DNA of 64,000 nt from Schistocephalus solidus. Its lineage: Eukaryota; Platyhelminthes; Cestoda; Diphyllobothriidea; Diphyllobothriidae. The position numbers were made by a program, and so were the translations under genes. Under the pieces are notes generated by a model that saw only the letters and a list, made by a program, of their open reading frames with translations, had not been told where the DNA came from and searched no databases. The number at the start of each line of letters is the position of its first letter. Position 1 is the first letter of the stretch. Shown in pieces: positions 61,201-64,000 of this stretch. The stretch lies in contig WEDG01003375.1 of the NCBI GenBank assembly GCA_017591395.1, positions 45,752-109,751 of the forward strand, read 5' to 3'.

Positions 61201-62663
61201 TTAAGGTCCTGGGACTGAAAAGTGACCAAATATTAATTTAATGGCTACACAGGCTGGTGAAGGTGTTTGCACGACAGCATTTTTTCCGCTGCTACTCTAT
61301 AGAGCCATATCGCCATTGTTTCCATTGCAACCAAATGGACGAAATCCGCTGTTAATCGAACATGCCTATCGTGACTTTTCCACAGTGCCTCGCTGTGGAA
61401 TTGCTACTAGTGGAGAAATCGAAAATGCCTTTAAAGGATATCGAAAAGCATTTAAAATTTAAACAGTGTCCAGACTCAATGGAAAATATTATTTAGTTAA
61501 TGGAAGATTCTTCCCAAGTAATGGATATATCCCTTCTTAATAAGAACTGCAATGAAGGAAAATAAGGACAAAATCGAATGTATGACACTTCATTAAAAGT
61601 TTTCATTCATCTGTACACGTTATCCAATCCCATTTTCTGTAATAATGCTCACTGGCTTGATCTCAGTGCCGGAAATGTCCCAGCTGCAGAAAGACGTCAA
61701 AAATCAGAATTTCTTCATTTATCAGCACGAGCGGTACAGAATTAACCAAAACATAATGTATAAGACGACTAGTATTACAGGGTTTATTGCTTAACACTTA
61801 TTTGAAGATTCAGACAAGTTTCTGAAAGCTCATCTTAATTTTAAACTGAGAAAGCTTAAAAGGCAGCTCCAGAATGTGCTAATTAACAAAAAGTTTCAGA
61901 CCATACACCAAGCCAAATATCCCAGCACTCTTAACGTCGGATGGTAATGTGCGGAGATGATCATTATAATATTTTAGATATAAGTGTCACCTTCATTTAA
62001 TTCACACTAAAGTATGGAAACCGGTTATAGCCTCTGTATTACAAACTCTTGCCCTTATATGCTGTAATTGATGCGTAAAACACGTGCGCTGTCATTTTTT
62101 TACTGAATTGAAACGATACCAGCCTTCTGTTTATAAATTCTCCAGCTGGTTTTGAGTCTTTTAAAAGCTCTAATCACAAATGTTTGCCGCGACAATCTAT
62201 ATTTTAAGTTTCATTTTTTTACGATACCTGACCATATGCTTAATCCATTTATAAGTTCAGTTTTTATACTGTGCTTCCTTTGATGGAGCATGTGAGGCAT
62301 ATGACTCACACATAAATGCCGTTAAGTTCTTACAGATAAGAGACCGACTATTTTCAAAGGAAGTCAGTTAAGGGATCAAAATGGTGCTGCAGTAAAAATT
62401 ACACTGCCAGATAGAAACAAAACGTTCCTATCTGACCCTGTAAGCGCTGCCAAAAAAACAAATTCACTGCGATTGTAAGATATCCTAAATTGACGATTGC
62501 ATAAGTGGCATTTGTCTTTAAAACGACTGAATAAAAAGCCTACCAAATTAATTTGTACAATAGGACCAGTAATGTCAGCTATTCCTGTTCCAATCAAAAG
62601 TCCATCCGCTGAAATAAGGCCGACCATAACGGCCGTCCAGACTGTTATCGTTCGATGCAACAT
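13144..62663 (-). CDS. ASAH2: Neutral ceramidase gene, 12 exons, 3' end not in window
   Basis: Neutral ceramidase hydrolyses the amide bond of ceramide to give sphingosine and a fatty acid, and is usually a secreted or plasma-membrane zinc enzyme. The exons join to 592 codons without a stop, and every junction agrees in phase. Motifs in order: signal peptide (1 to about 19), THTHSGPAG (His114, His116), [17 protein letters not shown] (His223), EGDVSPN with nucleophile Ser275, [44 protein letters not shown] (Glu461), [13 protein letters not shown] (Tyr501) and YGPHTL. Family members run to about 650 to 780 residues, so the C-terminal immunoglobulin-like domain is missing from view. Introns 2, 3 and 11 are 34, 42 and 54 bp; others reach 10 kb and hold mobile elements. 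Confidence 0.93.
13342..13437 (-). CDS. ASAH2: Neutral ceramidase exon 11
   Basis: Thirty-two codons reading [20 protein letters not shown] then [12 protein letters not shown]. This is the [16 protein letters not shown] block of the family. Acceptor TATCTGCAG, donor GTAAGC. A 54-bp intron separates it from exon 12. Confidence 0.95.
13438..14460. other. Left part of ceramidase intron 10
   Basis: AT-rich intronic DNA. I see no coding exon or recognisable mobile element before the R1 copy that starts near 14465. Confidence 0.4.
14465..14700 (+). repeat. Dispersed repeat R1, partial copy
   Basis: It carries R1 landmarks in rearranged or shortened form: CACGATCTGGCCCCC, AGCACCAGGATTTCAC, CGCAGCCTGACTATCAG, AAAACGCACATTGGACTGAC and TTGGCAACCTACCAACCCAC. 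It lies on the plus strand next to the 3' end of the minus-strand RTE-like LINE, the same arrangement as at 45175-45955. Confidence 0.6.
15016..15489 (-). pseudogene. C2H2 finger tail of RTE-like LINE copy 1
   Basis: The 157-codon frame contains repeated finger units of two types: [13 protein letters not shown] or [11 protein letters not shown], and [21 protein letters not shown] linker, [15 protein letters not shown], separates them. The paired Cys-x2-Cys and His positions fit C2H2 fingers, although several units have lost a ligand (for example YC in place of a final His). The same array is better preserved at 46039-46560. Confidence 0.75.
15580..16293 (-). pseudogene. RTE-like reverse transcriptase frame with RT core deleted
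   Basis: This frame joins the start of the reverse transcriptase ([16 protein letters not shown], about 16085-16040) directly to a C-terminal region beginning [19 protein letters not shown]. In the intact relative (copy 2, 45.97-48.58 kb) about 1.1 kb separates these two points and carries motifs A to D, including the FADD box. The junction stays in frame, so the deletion creates a continuous 237-codon frame. It ends with a finger [18 protein letters not shown]. It cannot be an active polymerase. Confidence 0.8.
16803..17327 (-). pseudogene. RTE-like endonuclease domain
   Basis: A 174-codon frame holding most of the endonuclease: [53 protein letters not shown] and [15 protein letters not shown]. 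The N-terminal part continues upstream to about 17548 but is separated by a stop (near 17460) and frameshifts. The product would nick target DNA for reverse transcription. Confidence 0.8.
18200..20300. other. Right part of ceramidase intron 10
   Basis: AT-rich intronic DNA with no supported exon or element. Minus-strand open frames at 18714-19191 have no family motif. Confidence 0.4.
20307..20414 (-). CDS. ASAH2: Neutral ceramidase exon 10
   Basis: Thirty-six codons. It starts [20 protein letters not shown], then [16 protein letters not shown], the conserved G..N.Y..Y..T.EEY.. block with the active-site tyrosine. Acceptor ACATTTCAG, donor GTAAGC, phase 0 at both ends. Confidence 0.95.
20605..20739 (-). 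CDS. ASAH2: Neutral ceramidase exon 9 (PGEFTTM)
   Basis: Forty-five codons. After [20 protein letters not shown] comes [17 protein letters not shown], where the Glu is a zinc or active-site ligand in the family, and then VRDSIRE. Acceptor CCTTTTTAG, donor GTAACC. Intron 9 is 190 bp. Confidence 0.95.
20841..22659 (+). repeat. 1.82-kb direct repeat, left copy
   Basis: It matches 23622-25442 over its whole length with only scattered substitutions and small indels (on a hand scan, of the order of 1 to 2 percent). It starts AGTTCGACGATTTCCAACAT and ends GTCTTAAAATGTCATATTT. It includes the 5' part of an R1 repeat (to about 21050), a (CCA)n microsatellite near 21110-21140, and at its right end a segment related to 39541-39780. 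The CR1-like fragment begins immediately after it. Confidence 0.92.
22660..23621 (-). mobile_element. CR1-like LINE, copy C, 5'-truncated
   Basis: Only about 960 bp of the 3' end is present, from the pentamer tail (CAGTTCAG at 22662-22670) to a truncation near 23618 inside the region coding [20 protein letters not shown]. It is very close to copies A and B; the C-terminal frame 22896-23222 is uninterrupted. It sits exactly between the two 1.82-kb direct repeats, with two or three extra bases (CCA) at its 5' junction. Confidence 0.92.
23622..25442 (+). repeat. 1.82-kb direct repeat, right copy
   Basis: Right-hand partner of 20841-22659. After it the sequence continues (AGAAACGTTTAAAACCGAAC) into DNA that resembles 39770-40030. 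The order repeat segment then continuation is thus intact here and interrupted in the left copy, which fits a duplication made when the CR1-like fragment inserted. Confidence 0.92.
25443..26271. other. Rest of ceramidase intron 8 with a diverged repeat
   Basis: From 25443 to about 25800 the sequence resembles the right half of the fold-back region at 39770-40110 (shared order: TTTAAAACC, AAGTATGAAATT, ACCAA.., ATAAAATATA, GCCGGCATCCTGACGTGAC, CGGAATTT). No exon was seen in the remainder. Confidence 0.45.
26272..26384 (-). CDS. ASAH2: Neutral ceramidase exon 8
   Basis: A 113-bp exon completing a Gly codon and then reading [37 protein letters not shown] follows, with the family hallmark [11 protein letters not shown]. 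Acceptor TTTTTAG, donor GTAAGA. It ends in phase 0. Confidence 0.93.
26735..27265 (+). mobile_element. Penelope-like element, 5' fragment
   Basis: This is an inverted copy of 31840-32350. It starts at the same point (CGTGGCAAAATATTTAAAG) and includes a GCGGGTTCGAGCC box, the segment GCTGATAACGACTAATAAG, and the first codons of the PLE reverse transcriptase region (AAAAAATCGCATTAAATGAT at about 27211). It stops near 27265. Together with the larger minus-strand PLE it forms an inverted repeat with arms of about 500 bp and about 4.6 kb between them. Confidence 0.82.
27315..27391 (+). repeat. Long hairpin (17-bp stem)
   Basis: CATCCTGTCGGTAGCTT at 27315-27331 pairs with AAGCTGCCGACAGGATG at 27375-27391, 16 Watson-Crick pairs and one G-U. 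The 43-base interior is GC-rich and can form a smaller stem (CACC with GGTG around 27352-27368). No known RNA family is recognised. Confidence 0.6.
27740..27925 (+). repeat. Degenerate TTAGGG-like patch
   Basis: About 190 bases built from variants of GGTTA, GGGTTA and GGATTA, for example GGGGTTAGGGTCAGGATTA. It is followed by ACAGGGATATTTACCC. It is an old simple repeat, not a telomere. Confidence 0.55.
28147..28168. promoter_or_regulatory. 22-bp perfect palindrome with TATA core
   Basis: The palindrome has AGTGTCC and GGACACT arms around ATATATAT. It lies about 55 bp upstream of the start codon of the nested DUF4806 gene. It might act as a TATA-type promoter element or a factor-binding site; this rests on position alone. 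Confidence 0.35.
28224..29277 (+). CDS. DUF4806-type protein, five coding exons
   Basis: A spliced gene on the plus strand inside ceramidase intron 7. Exons are 28224-28308, 28480-28772, 28809-28958, 29007-29145 and 29192-29277, with GT...AG introns of 171, 36, 48 and 46 bp and agreeing phases, giving 250 residues. Residues about 33-80 are a probable coiled coil ([15 protein letters not shown]); an Ala-rich linker follows. Residues about 105-195 match the DUF4806 pattern: [18 protein letters not shown], then [19 protein letters not shown], then [18 protein letters not shown]. Next comes a basic helix ([17 protein letters not shown]) and a Ser/Pro-rich tail. An alternative exon-1 donor at 28328 with a 21-base micro-exon (28421-28441) would break the frame of exon 2. 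The family's role is unknown; DUF4806 proteins are often found near mobile DNA. Start choice: the first ATG in the frame of exon 1. Confidence 0.68.
29278..30404. other. Unassigned stretch in ceramidase intron 7
   Basis: AT-rich near 29280-29400, which may include the 3' untranslated part of the DUF4806 gene. Around 29580-29690 CGATATCG, CGATATA and CTCGATATA recur several times. No coding exon was seen. Confidence 0.35.
30405..32350 (-). mobile_element. Penelope-like element, RT plus GIY-YIG, decayed
   Basis: Reading leftwards from the 5' end near 32350: the RT begins about 31905 ([38 protein letters not shown], the motif A region), then [13 protein letters not shown] (the YVDD region, second Asp lost), [18 protein letters not shown], and the GIY-YIG-type endonuclease ([20 protein letters not shown], about 30770-30710). 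A tail with [20 protein letters not shown] follows. A stop (about 31627), frameshifts near 31400 and 31080, and a break around 30604 make it inactive. Penelope-like elements copy themselves using an RT fused to a GIY-YIG endonuclease. Confidence 0.88.
32870..33200 (+). repeat. Dispersed repeat R1, partial copy
   Basis: It holds the blocks CATCTACCGCATTCTCTCCT, GACCCGGTGGCAAGAAGAC, GGGAGTGCCATAGAGACCAC, CCGTTGCAGCCTGACTCTC and CAATTGGCAGCCTTTCGAGC in the same order as the long copies, with a different insert between about 32950 and 33070. Confidence 0.65.
33201..34345. other. Unassigned stretch in ceramidase intron 7
   Basis: Relatively GC-rich with short open frames on both strands, none with a recognisable motif. 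A block around 33420-33470 (GTGCAGGGGCGGTGACTGTC) may be another small R1 trace. Confidence 0.3.
34350..34710 (-). repeat. Dispersed repeat R1, inverted copy
   Basis: Read on the minus strand it carries the R1 start (GCATGCTCCACAGAAGGGTG; GCAGGGACAGTGACTTGCGC), then CACTCTCTCCTCCTCCCCAC and GGCTCGGATCCCACGGAGAG. It ends with CATTGCAGCCTAACTCTCAG. It is the only R1 copy in this orientation. Confidence 0.75.
34711..36160. other. Unassigned stretch before ceramidase exon 7
   Basis: No exon was seen. It includes a run of 19 G at 34946-34964 and telomere-like strings in reverse orientation near 34857-34905 (AACCCTAATCATA). Open frames at 35665-36175 lack family motifs. Confidence 0.35.
36167..36254 (-). 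CDS. ASAH2: Neutral ceramidase exon 7
   Basis: An 88-bp exon with no start codon that helps detection. It reads [17 protein letters not shown] and then [12 protein letters not shown], matching the family block [20 protein letters not shown]. It starts in phase 0 after acceptor TTCATCAG and ends in phase 1 before the rarer donor GTCAGC. A broken copy of this exon, with both splice borders, is at 188-267 on the plus strand. Confidence 0.93.
36838..36925 (+). repeat. tRNA-derived SINE-like sequence
   Basis: It has a tRNA-like layout: acceptor arms GGCCTC and GAGGCC pairing at the ends, a D-arm-like GCTCAAATGGCTAGAGC with an A-box, and a B-box GGTTCGAATCCC in a T-arm. The region between D-arm and T-arm is too long for a clean anticodon arm, so a working tRNA is unlikely. 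A related copy is at 42270-42345, where AAGGGCTTCCTCTGGCTGTC and the B-box are shared, as is a following AACTGGGTCAAA-like tail. Confidence 0.6.
37240..39160. other. Unassigned part of ceramidase intron 6
   Basis: No exon or element was recognised. A short telomere-like string occurs near 37440 (TTAGGGTTAGCGTTAG), and a roughly 27-base motif (ATAGCACAC..AAGGT.GCAACAG.CCA) is repeated at about 38263 and 38492. Confidence 0.3.
39166..40118. repeat. Fold-back element with long inverted arms
   Basis: The arms 39166-39405 and 39905-40118 are imperfect reverse complements. Paired landmarks: AGTAGATTCCCTGTCTCATG with its complement at 40094-40115, CCGAAATTCGG with CCGAATTTCGG, GAACGAGCTTCTTTCTGACC with GGTCAGAAAGAAGCTCGTTC, and ATAATAATGACTACTTAAG with its complement at 39924-39946. 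The central 500 bp resembles the right end of the 1.82-kb repeats and their continuation. No transposase was seen, so it may be a non-autonomous fold-back or MITE-like element. Confidence 0.7.
40143..40159 (+). repeat. G homopolymer run
   Basis: Seventeen consecutive G directly right of the fold-back element. A similar run of 19 G is at 34946-34964. Such runs are length-unstable and may be mis-sized in the assembly. Confidence 0.8.
40160..44000. other. Remaining left part of ceramidase intron 6
   Basis: Mostly AT-rich non-coding DNA. It contains the tRNA-like sequence at 42270-42345, a telomere-like patch near 41898-41965 (CCTAACCCCAACCCC and later GTTAGGGTTAGC), and a segment around 43215-43345 distantly related to the 39.8-kb repeat. 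Overlapping open frames on both strands at 40425-40815 have no recognisable motif. Confidence 0.4.
42270..42345 (+). repeat. tRNA-derived SINE-like sequence, second copy
   Basis: It has the T-arm GTGGG TTCGAAT CCCAC with perfect 5-bp pairing, preceded by AAGGGCTTCCTCTGGCTGTC as in the copy at 36838-36925. The D-arm half is diverged. It is followed by an AACTGAGTCAAA tail. Confidence 0.6.
44009..44200 (-). CDS. ASAH2: Neutral ceramidase exon 6
   Basis: Sixty-four codons beginning [20 protein letters not shown] and then [14 protein letters not shown]. It ends in [18 protein letters not shown]. This corresponds to the C.A.GPG.DMF.ST.IIG segment of the family. Acceptor ATTTTTCAG, donor GTAAGC, phase 0 at both ends. 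Confidence 0.95.
44270..44430 (+). repeat. Dispersed repeat R1, diverged fragment
   Basis: Short matches in the right order: GTGTGCCCAAGGGAACGGTG, GCAGGGACGGTGACTAGCG, ATGATAGTAGACTTTCGCAG and GCGCACTCTGTCGTCCTG. It lies just upstream (on the plus strand) of ceramidase exon 6 and extends through what would be the distal end of intron 5. Confidence 0.45.
45175..45955 (+). repeat. Dispersed repeat R1, longest copy
   Basis: It has all blocks of the 7355-7995 copy and continues with a second, diverged module. The module GCAGCC..CTGACTC.CAGTCC...GTCAG.CACTC...ACACA...GGCA.CCTTCC.AGCCACGG occurs at about 45470-45580 and again at 45818-45945. It ends with a small hairpin, CACGGTTTC TAG GAAACCGTG (45932-45952). 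Directly beyond it begins the 3' end of the minus-strand RTE-like LINE copy 2. Confidence 0.8.
45965..48577 (-). mobile_element. RTE-like LINE, copy 2, 5'-truncated, RT region kept
   Basis: Reading leftwards from 48577, it opens inside the pre-RT region ([20 protein letters not shown]) and runs through the RT, the C-terminal region and a C2H2 finger array to a 3' end near 45965. The endonuclease is absent by truncation. RT landmarks: [65 protein letters not shown] with FDTV lost at a frameshift, [20 protein letters not shown] and [12 protein letters not shown]. Stops near 48113 and 47503 and a frameshift near 48060 inactivate it. Confidence 0.88.
46039..46560 (-). pseudogene. C2H2 zinc-finger array at the RTE-like LINE C-terminus
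   Basis: Together with a finger at 46855-46795 ([18 protein letters not shown] in the restored reading order of frames), about five fingers are visible. Type A is [13 protein letters not shown] and type B is [14 protein letters not shown].xHMRIH. They alternate and are separated by a linker [19 protein letters not shown] or [19 protein letters not shown]. This indicates duplication of an A plus B pair. Frameshifts split the array into frames 46513-46163 and 46278-46039. The fingers probably bind nucleic acid during integration; this is inference. Confidence 0.78.
48586..48700 (+). repeat. tRNA-like or PLE-head-like sequence
   Basis: It contains CAGTCGAGCGGTTAACATAC, a B-box-like GGGTTCGAATTCC, and then GGCTGACAACGGCTAATAA. 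The last element and the spacing from the B-box resemble the 5' heads of the PLEs at 26.74 and 32.35 kb (GGTTCGAGCC, GCTGATAACGACTAATAAG). It directly abuts the 5' truncation of the RTE-like LINE. Confidence 0.45.
48701..50465. other. Unassigned stretch in ceramidase intron 5
   Basis: No exon seen. Two diverged direct-repeat segments, about 49070-49140 and 49930-49990, share TTGGC.ATTT..ATCGACTAT..TG.AAAC. Other open frames carry no motif. Confidence 0.35.
50470..52040 (+). mobile_element. Penelope-like element PLE-1, 5'-truncated
   Basis: The RT palm and thumb are at 50670-51368: [20 protein letters not shown] (motif B), [14 protein letters not shown] (motif C with YVDD) and [12 protein letters not shown]. 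One in-frame TAA at 51036 follows ATHTM. The thumb holds [20 protein letters not shown] and [19 protein letters not shown]. The GIY-YIG endonuclease is at 51400-51650 in another frame: [20 protein letters not shown] then [20 protein letters not shown] hammerhead-like motif lies near its 3' end (51994-52027). The fingers region is missing or unreadable left of about 50600. It sits in ceramidase intron 5. Confidence 0.9.
51994..52027 (+). ncRNA. Hammerhead-ribozyme-like core, PLE-1 3' end
   Basis: CTGATGA (51994-52000) is followed by a 6-bp stem II (GGGTTC 52002-52007 with GAATCC 52014-52019), then GAA (52020-52022), the self-complementary ACGT that would form a short stem III between two copies, and the cleavage-site C at 52027. 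One extra T sits at 52001. Stem I is weak here. Hammerhead motifs are known in Penelope-like elements. Confidence 0.5.
52330..52480 (-). mobile_element. Inverted PLE 3'-end fragment
   Basis: The minus strand reads [20 protein letters not shown] and VPAYRA, the C-terminal end of the PLE endonuclease ORF (compare [20 protein letters not shown] at 53860-53930, plus strand). It abuts the 5' part of PLE-2 in opposite orientation, a joined inverted arrangement often seen in Penelope-like elements. Confidence 0.72.
52480..54090 (+). mobile_element. Penelope-like element PLE-2, decayed
   Basis: The RT fingers are at 52590-52850: [40 protein letters not shown], then [11 protein letters not shown] (motif A, about 52838). 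The palm centre is wrecked by stops; traces of [20 protein letters not shown] remain at 53173-53227. The GIY-YIG domain is at 53648-53760 ([37 protein letters not shown]) and ends with [19 protein letters not shown] and HKLAKK (to 54006). It is a different subfamily from PLE-1. It overlaps the end of ceramidase intron 5 only. Confidence 0.87.
54053..54086 (+). ncRNA. Hammerhead-like motif, PLE-2 3' end, decayed
   Basis: CCGAGGA is followed by a potential 6-bp stem (GTGCTC with GAGTAT, two G-U pairs) and then TAAACGTC in place of GAAACGTC. The layout matches 51994-52027 and the stem differs in sequence but still pairs. The G-to-T change in the GAA core would abolish cleavage. Confidence 0.4.
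54308..54632 (-). CDS. ASAH2: Neutral ceramidase exon 5 (catalytic serine)
   Basis: The largest exon, 325 bp. It opens by completing Arg and then reads [19 protein letters not shown]. It contains [20 protein letters not shown] (a zinc-site His), [18 protein letters not shown] (the hallmark with the nucleophilic Ser) and [18 protein letters not shown] (likely disulphide cysteines). The acceptor is CTCTTAG and the donor GTAAGT, phase 0. Intron 5, about 10.1 kb, follows and holds an RTE-like LINE and Penelope-like elements. Confidence 0.96.
55485..55720 (+). repeat. Inverted repeat made of PLE ends
   Basis: About 55 bases at 55485-55540 (AGGGAAGAAGAAGGTTGTTC, then GGAATCATTTCTTTATGCAT) are repeated in reverse complement at 55665-55720. 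The left arm also resembles the start of PLE-2 flanking DNA at 52219-52260 (GGGAAGAAGAAGGCTTTTTG). The hammerhead-like motif lies between the arms, at the inner edge of the right arm. Confidence 0.65.
55629..55676 (+). ncRNA. Hammerhead-ribozyme-like motif with 7-bp stem I
   Basis: TTCATCT (55629-55635) and AGATGAA (55670-55676) form a perfect 7-bp stem I. Between them lie CTGAGGA (55636-55642; the seventh core position is free in hammerheads), a poorly paired stem II region, GAA (55662-55664), the palindrome AGCT (stem III) and the cleavage C at 55669. Relative to 51994-52027, ACGT has become AGCT, which keeps self-complementarity. Confidence 0.5.
55725..55925 (-). other. Cys-rich open frame with splice-like borders
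   Basis: On the minus strand an acceptor-like AATATTCAG precedes [16 protein letters not shown], then [19 protein letters not shown] and [12 protein letters not shown], and a donor-like GTAAGTAGG lies just after the stop region. It is inside ceramidase intron 4. The cysteine segment faintly resembles a retroelement knuckle. It is not part of ceramidase, because exons 4 and 5 join perfectly without it. Confidence 0.2.
56164..56291 (-). CDS. ASAH2: Neutral ceramidase exon 4
   Basis: This exon has no ATG of its own at a useful place and is easy to overlook. It reads [17 protein letters not shown], then [17 protein letters not shown], matching the family block SI..AH..LKPG...INRSP.SYLNNP..ER. 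The donor is GTATGA at 56163-56158. It ends two bases into an Arg codon that exon 5 completes. Substitution of the usual AH by AY is a small oddity. Confidence 0.93.
56334..56510 (-). CDS. ASAH2: Neutral ceramidase exon 3 (zinc-site THTHSGP)
   Basis: Fifty-nine codons. It contains [20 protein letters not shown], whose histidines belong to the catalytic zinc site in characterised neutral ceramidases. It ends in MVNGIVQ. Acceptor CCCTTCTAG, donor GTAGGT, phase 0 at both ends. The next intron is 42 bp. Confidence 0.95.
56545..56694 (-). CDS. ASAH2: Neutral ceramidase exon 2
   Basis: Fifty codons starting [20 protein letters not shown]. It ends at SSQLLKTQ, with donor GTAGGT and acceptor TCCTACAG. 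The segment RAFVV...[12 protein letters not shown] is the conserved first core strand region of the family. The intron after it is only 34 bp. Phase is 0 at both ends. Confidence 0.93.
56695..62543. other. Ceramidase intron 1
   Basis: A 5.85-kb AT-rich intron. Around 56820-57080 a segment resembles the right arm of the 39.2-40.1-kb fold-back family (ATAAAATACACTTGAATTTA, GCATGCTACTGAAGTAGTCA). Nothing else could be supported; open frames at 57434, 58277 and 60271 lack motifs. Confidence 0.5.
62544..62663 (-). CDS. ASAH2: Neutral ceramidase exon 1 (start, signal peptide)
   Basis: This gives 40 codons from the ATG at 62663. It begins [19 protein letters not shown], a plausible signal peptide with a hydrophobic core. 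[12 protein letters not shown] and QINL follow, which is the conserved start of the mature enzyme (family pattern GxGxADxTGP...NLMGY). The donor is GTAGGC at 62543-62538, phase 0, and the next exon supplies MGYA. This ATG was chosen because it immediately precedes the signal peptide; a further upstream non-coding exon cannot be excluded. Confidence 0.85.
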
Positions 62664-64000
62664 AACCGTTTATCGTGTCTTTCAAAAGTTATGCTTAAGC
62701 CATCCATTCCCGGACATAGTAAAATAAAGGTTTTCGTTAAGGTTTAGGAGTTCAAAGTTAGGCGAAGGTTTTGAAAAATCTGATGTCCCTAAAAACCTCA
62801 ATACGAATGATAAAATCTGTGCTAAATGAGAAAATCATGCACTTAACTTATAGCTGTGGAGTTACGACACCTCTCGACTGAAGTTGTGTAGACCATTATA
62901 AAGAATCTGTGACGGAAATCCATGAGAACCTTTCCTCAATCACTGGCGTTGTGTTCATTATACTGAATAATAATTGCAGCCTTAAGCTTGCAACTTGAAT
63001 ACGGTTTTGTCCCATGGCACATTTCGGAAGCCCAAAAAAGTCGCTTTTCAAAATGCGGTGGTGATTAACGAAGCTACCCAAATCCCAACGCGAAGAAGGC
63101 GGCTTACCCTGAAGAAGCTTATACTAGGGCAAAAGAGATCACTAAACGCTCATCAAATAGGCGTGGCAAGCGCAATCATGAGGCCGGTGACAACCTAATT
63201 GTAGCTTTCTGAGCTTCGTCTGGCTACAACGGGCCTAATCGAAACCGAGGCGAGCGAACTCGTAAATTTGCCTACATATCAGTGGCTTGGTAGGATTTTT
63301 GGCTACATTGGAAGGTTTTGGTAAGAATATTGCATGAGGAAGTCCGTCGTTGCACTGAAAATCTGTTCAGCGGCAAAATGTACAATGTCCGAATTCAGAG
63401 TTAGGCGGATGTCAAAAAGGGAATTGGGGTTATTTTCTGTCCAGTTATTTATATTTTTTTATTTTTTTGGCCAGTTTACAGACAAGATACAAAGAGATAT
63501 GCAGTAGAGGGTCGAGCTGACAGTAAAAAAACCTCCTGATCGTTCTTTAAAGTGCTTTCAGGAGAAAAAACTGCAGCTTATTAAGGAATTAAATTTCAGG
63601 ACAGGGAAGCGTTGACACAAGTGCATGGTGAAGTACTTCTCCTTTCAGTGTTTTGGATCCGGTATTCTGCACCAGCAGGTATGTCGGCGAATGGCTGTTC
63701 GCTGTCGTCAGAATAAGGAATAAGCCGATTAAGGTCTGAACCGTCCTGCATCATACAGAAGTATTAAACTGCTAGTGGAACTATTTGACCTGCCCACTGG
63801 CAGTCACGTGATAGGATGTCGTCCGTATGCGAGGATAACCTGAAAAATGAAAGGAAAATCTGTAAAATTTGAAATATAATTGGCATCGCGTTCAGTAGTA
63901 ATAAGGAAGGGGGCACAGAAAATGGCAACTCAACGACTGATGAAGGCCTGGAACACCTTTCGAGCCTCGATCTCAAACACAGATATAAATTCTGGCCATT
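62664..64000. other. Upstream flank of the ceramidase gene
   Basis: This should contain the ceramidase promoter and 5' untranslated sequence on the minus strand. I could not identify a TATA box, spliced leader or start site with confidence. The open frame at 63764-63976 has no family motif. Confidence 0.3.

Noticed and set aside
63764..63976. Minus-strand 70-codon frame as an upstream ceramidase exon
   Set aside because: No family resemblance; exon 1 already contains the start codon and signal peptide.

Overview
This is eukaryotic genomic DNA, and the best fit is a flatworm, probably a diphyllobothriidean tapeworm (the Spirometra, Schistocephalus and Dibothriocephalus group). The reasons are very small introns (34 to 54 bp) next to introns of 5 to 10 kb, abundant non-LTR and Penelope-like retroelements including an RTE-type LINE with C-terminal C2H2 fingers, and scattered degenerate TTAGGG-like patches. 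The organism call is inference; no sequence search was run.

The backbone is one large minus-strand gene for neutral ceramidase (ASAH2 family). Twelve exons were recovered by reading splice junctions between 62663 (start codon) and 13144. Their phases agree at every junction and they join to 592 codons with no stop. They carry the signal peptide, the zinc-site histidines, the GDVSPN nucleophile motif, the PGEFTTM motif and the NLYTDY tyrosine. The C-terminal part (roughly the last 150 to 180 residues of the family) was not found and probably lies left of the window. A broken, opposite-strand copy of exon 7 with its splice borders sits at 188-267, so a second ceramidase locus has existed.

The large introns are filled with mobile DNA. 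Intron 5 (44.2-54.3 kb) holds an RTE-like LINE (minus), a Penelope-like element (PLE, plus) and most of a second PLE. Intron 7 (26.4-36.2 kb) holds a PLE (minus), a truncated PLE 5' piece (plus) forming an inverted repeat with it, and, between the two arms, a plus-strand gene of five short exons encoding a 250-residue DUF4806-type protein. Intron 8 (20.7-26.3 kb) holds a CR1-like LINE fragment lying exactly between two 1.82-kb direct repeats. Intron 10 (13.4-20.3 kb) holds a second RTE-like LINE with an internal deletion. Left of the last exon found lie a nearly full CR1-like LINE (about 8.6-12.06 kb), a truncated CR1 copy (1.4-2.7 kb), a PLE remnant (4.3-4.9 kb) and copies of a dispersed repeat called R1 here.

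Hammerhead-ribozyme-like motifs occur at PLE 3' ends (52.0, 54.05 and 55.65 kb). The best candidates for something little described are the nested DUF4806 gene framed by PLE arms, the 1.82-kb duplication around the CR1 fragment, the inverted ceramidase pseudo-exon, and the recurring placement of R1 at RTE 3' ends.
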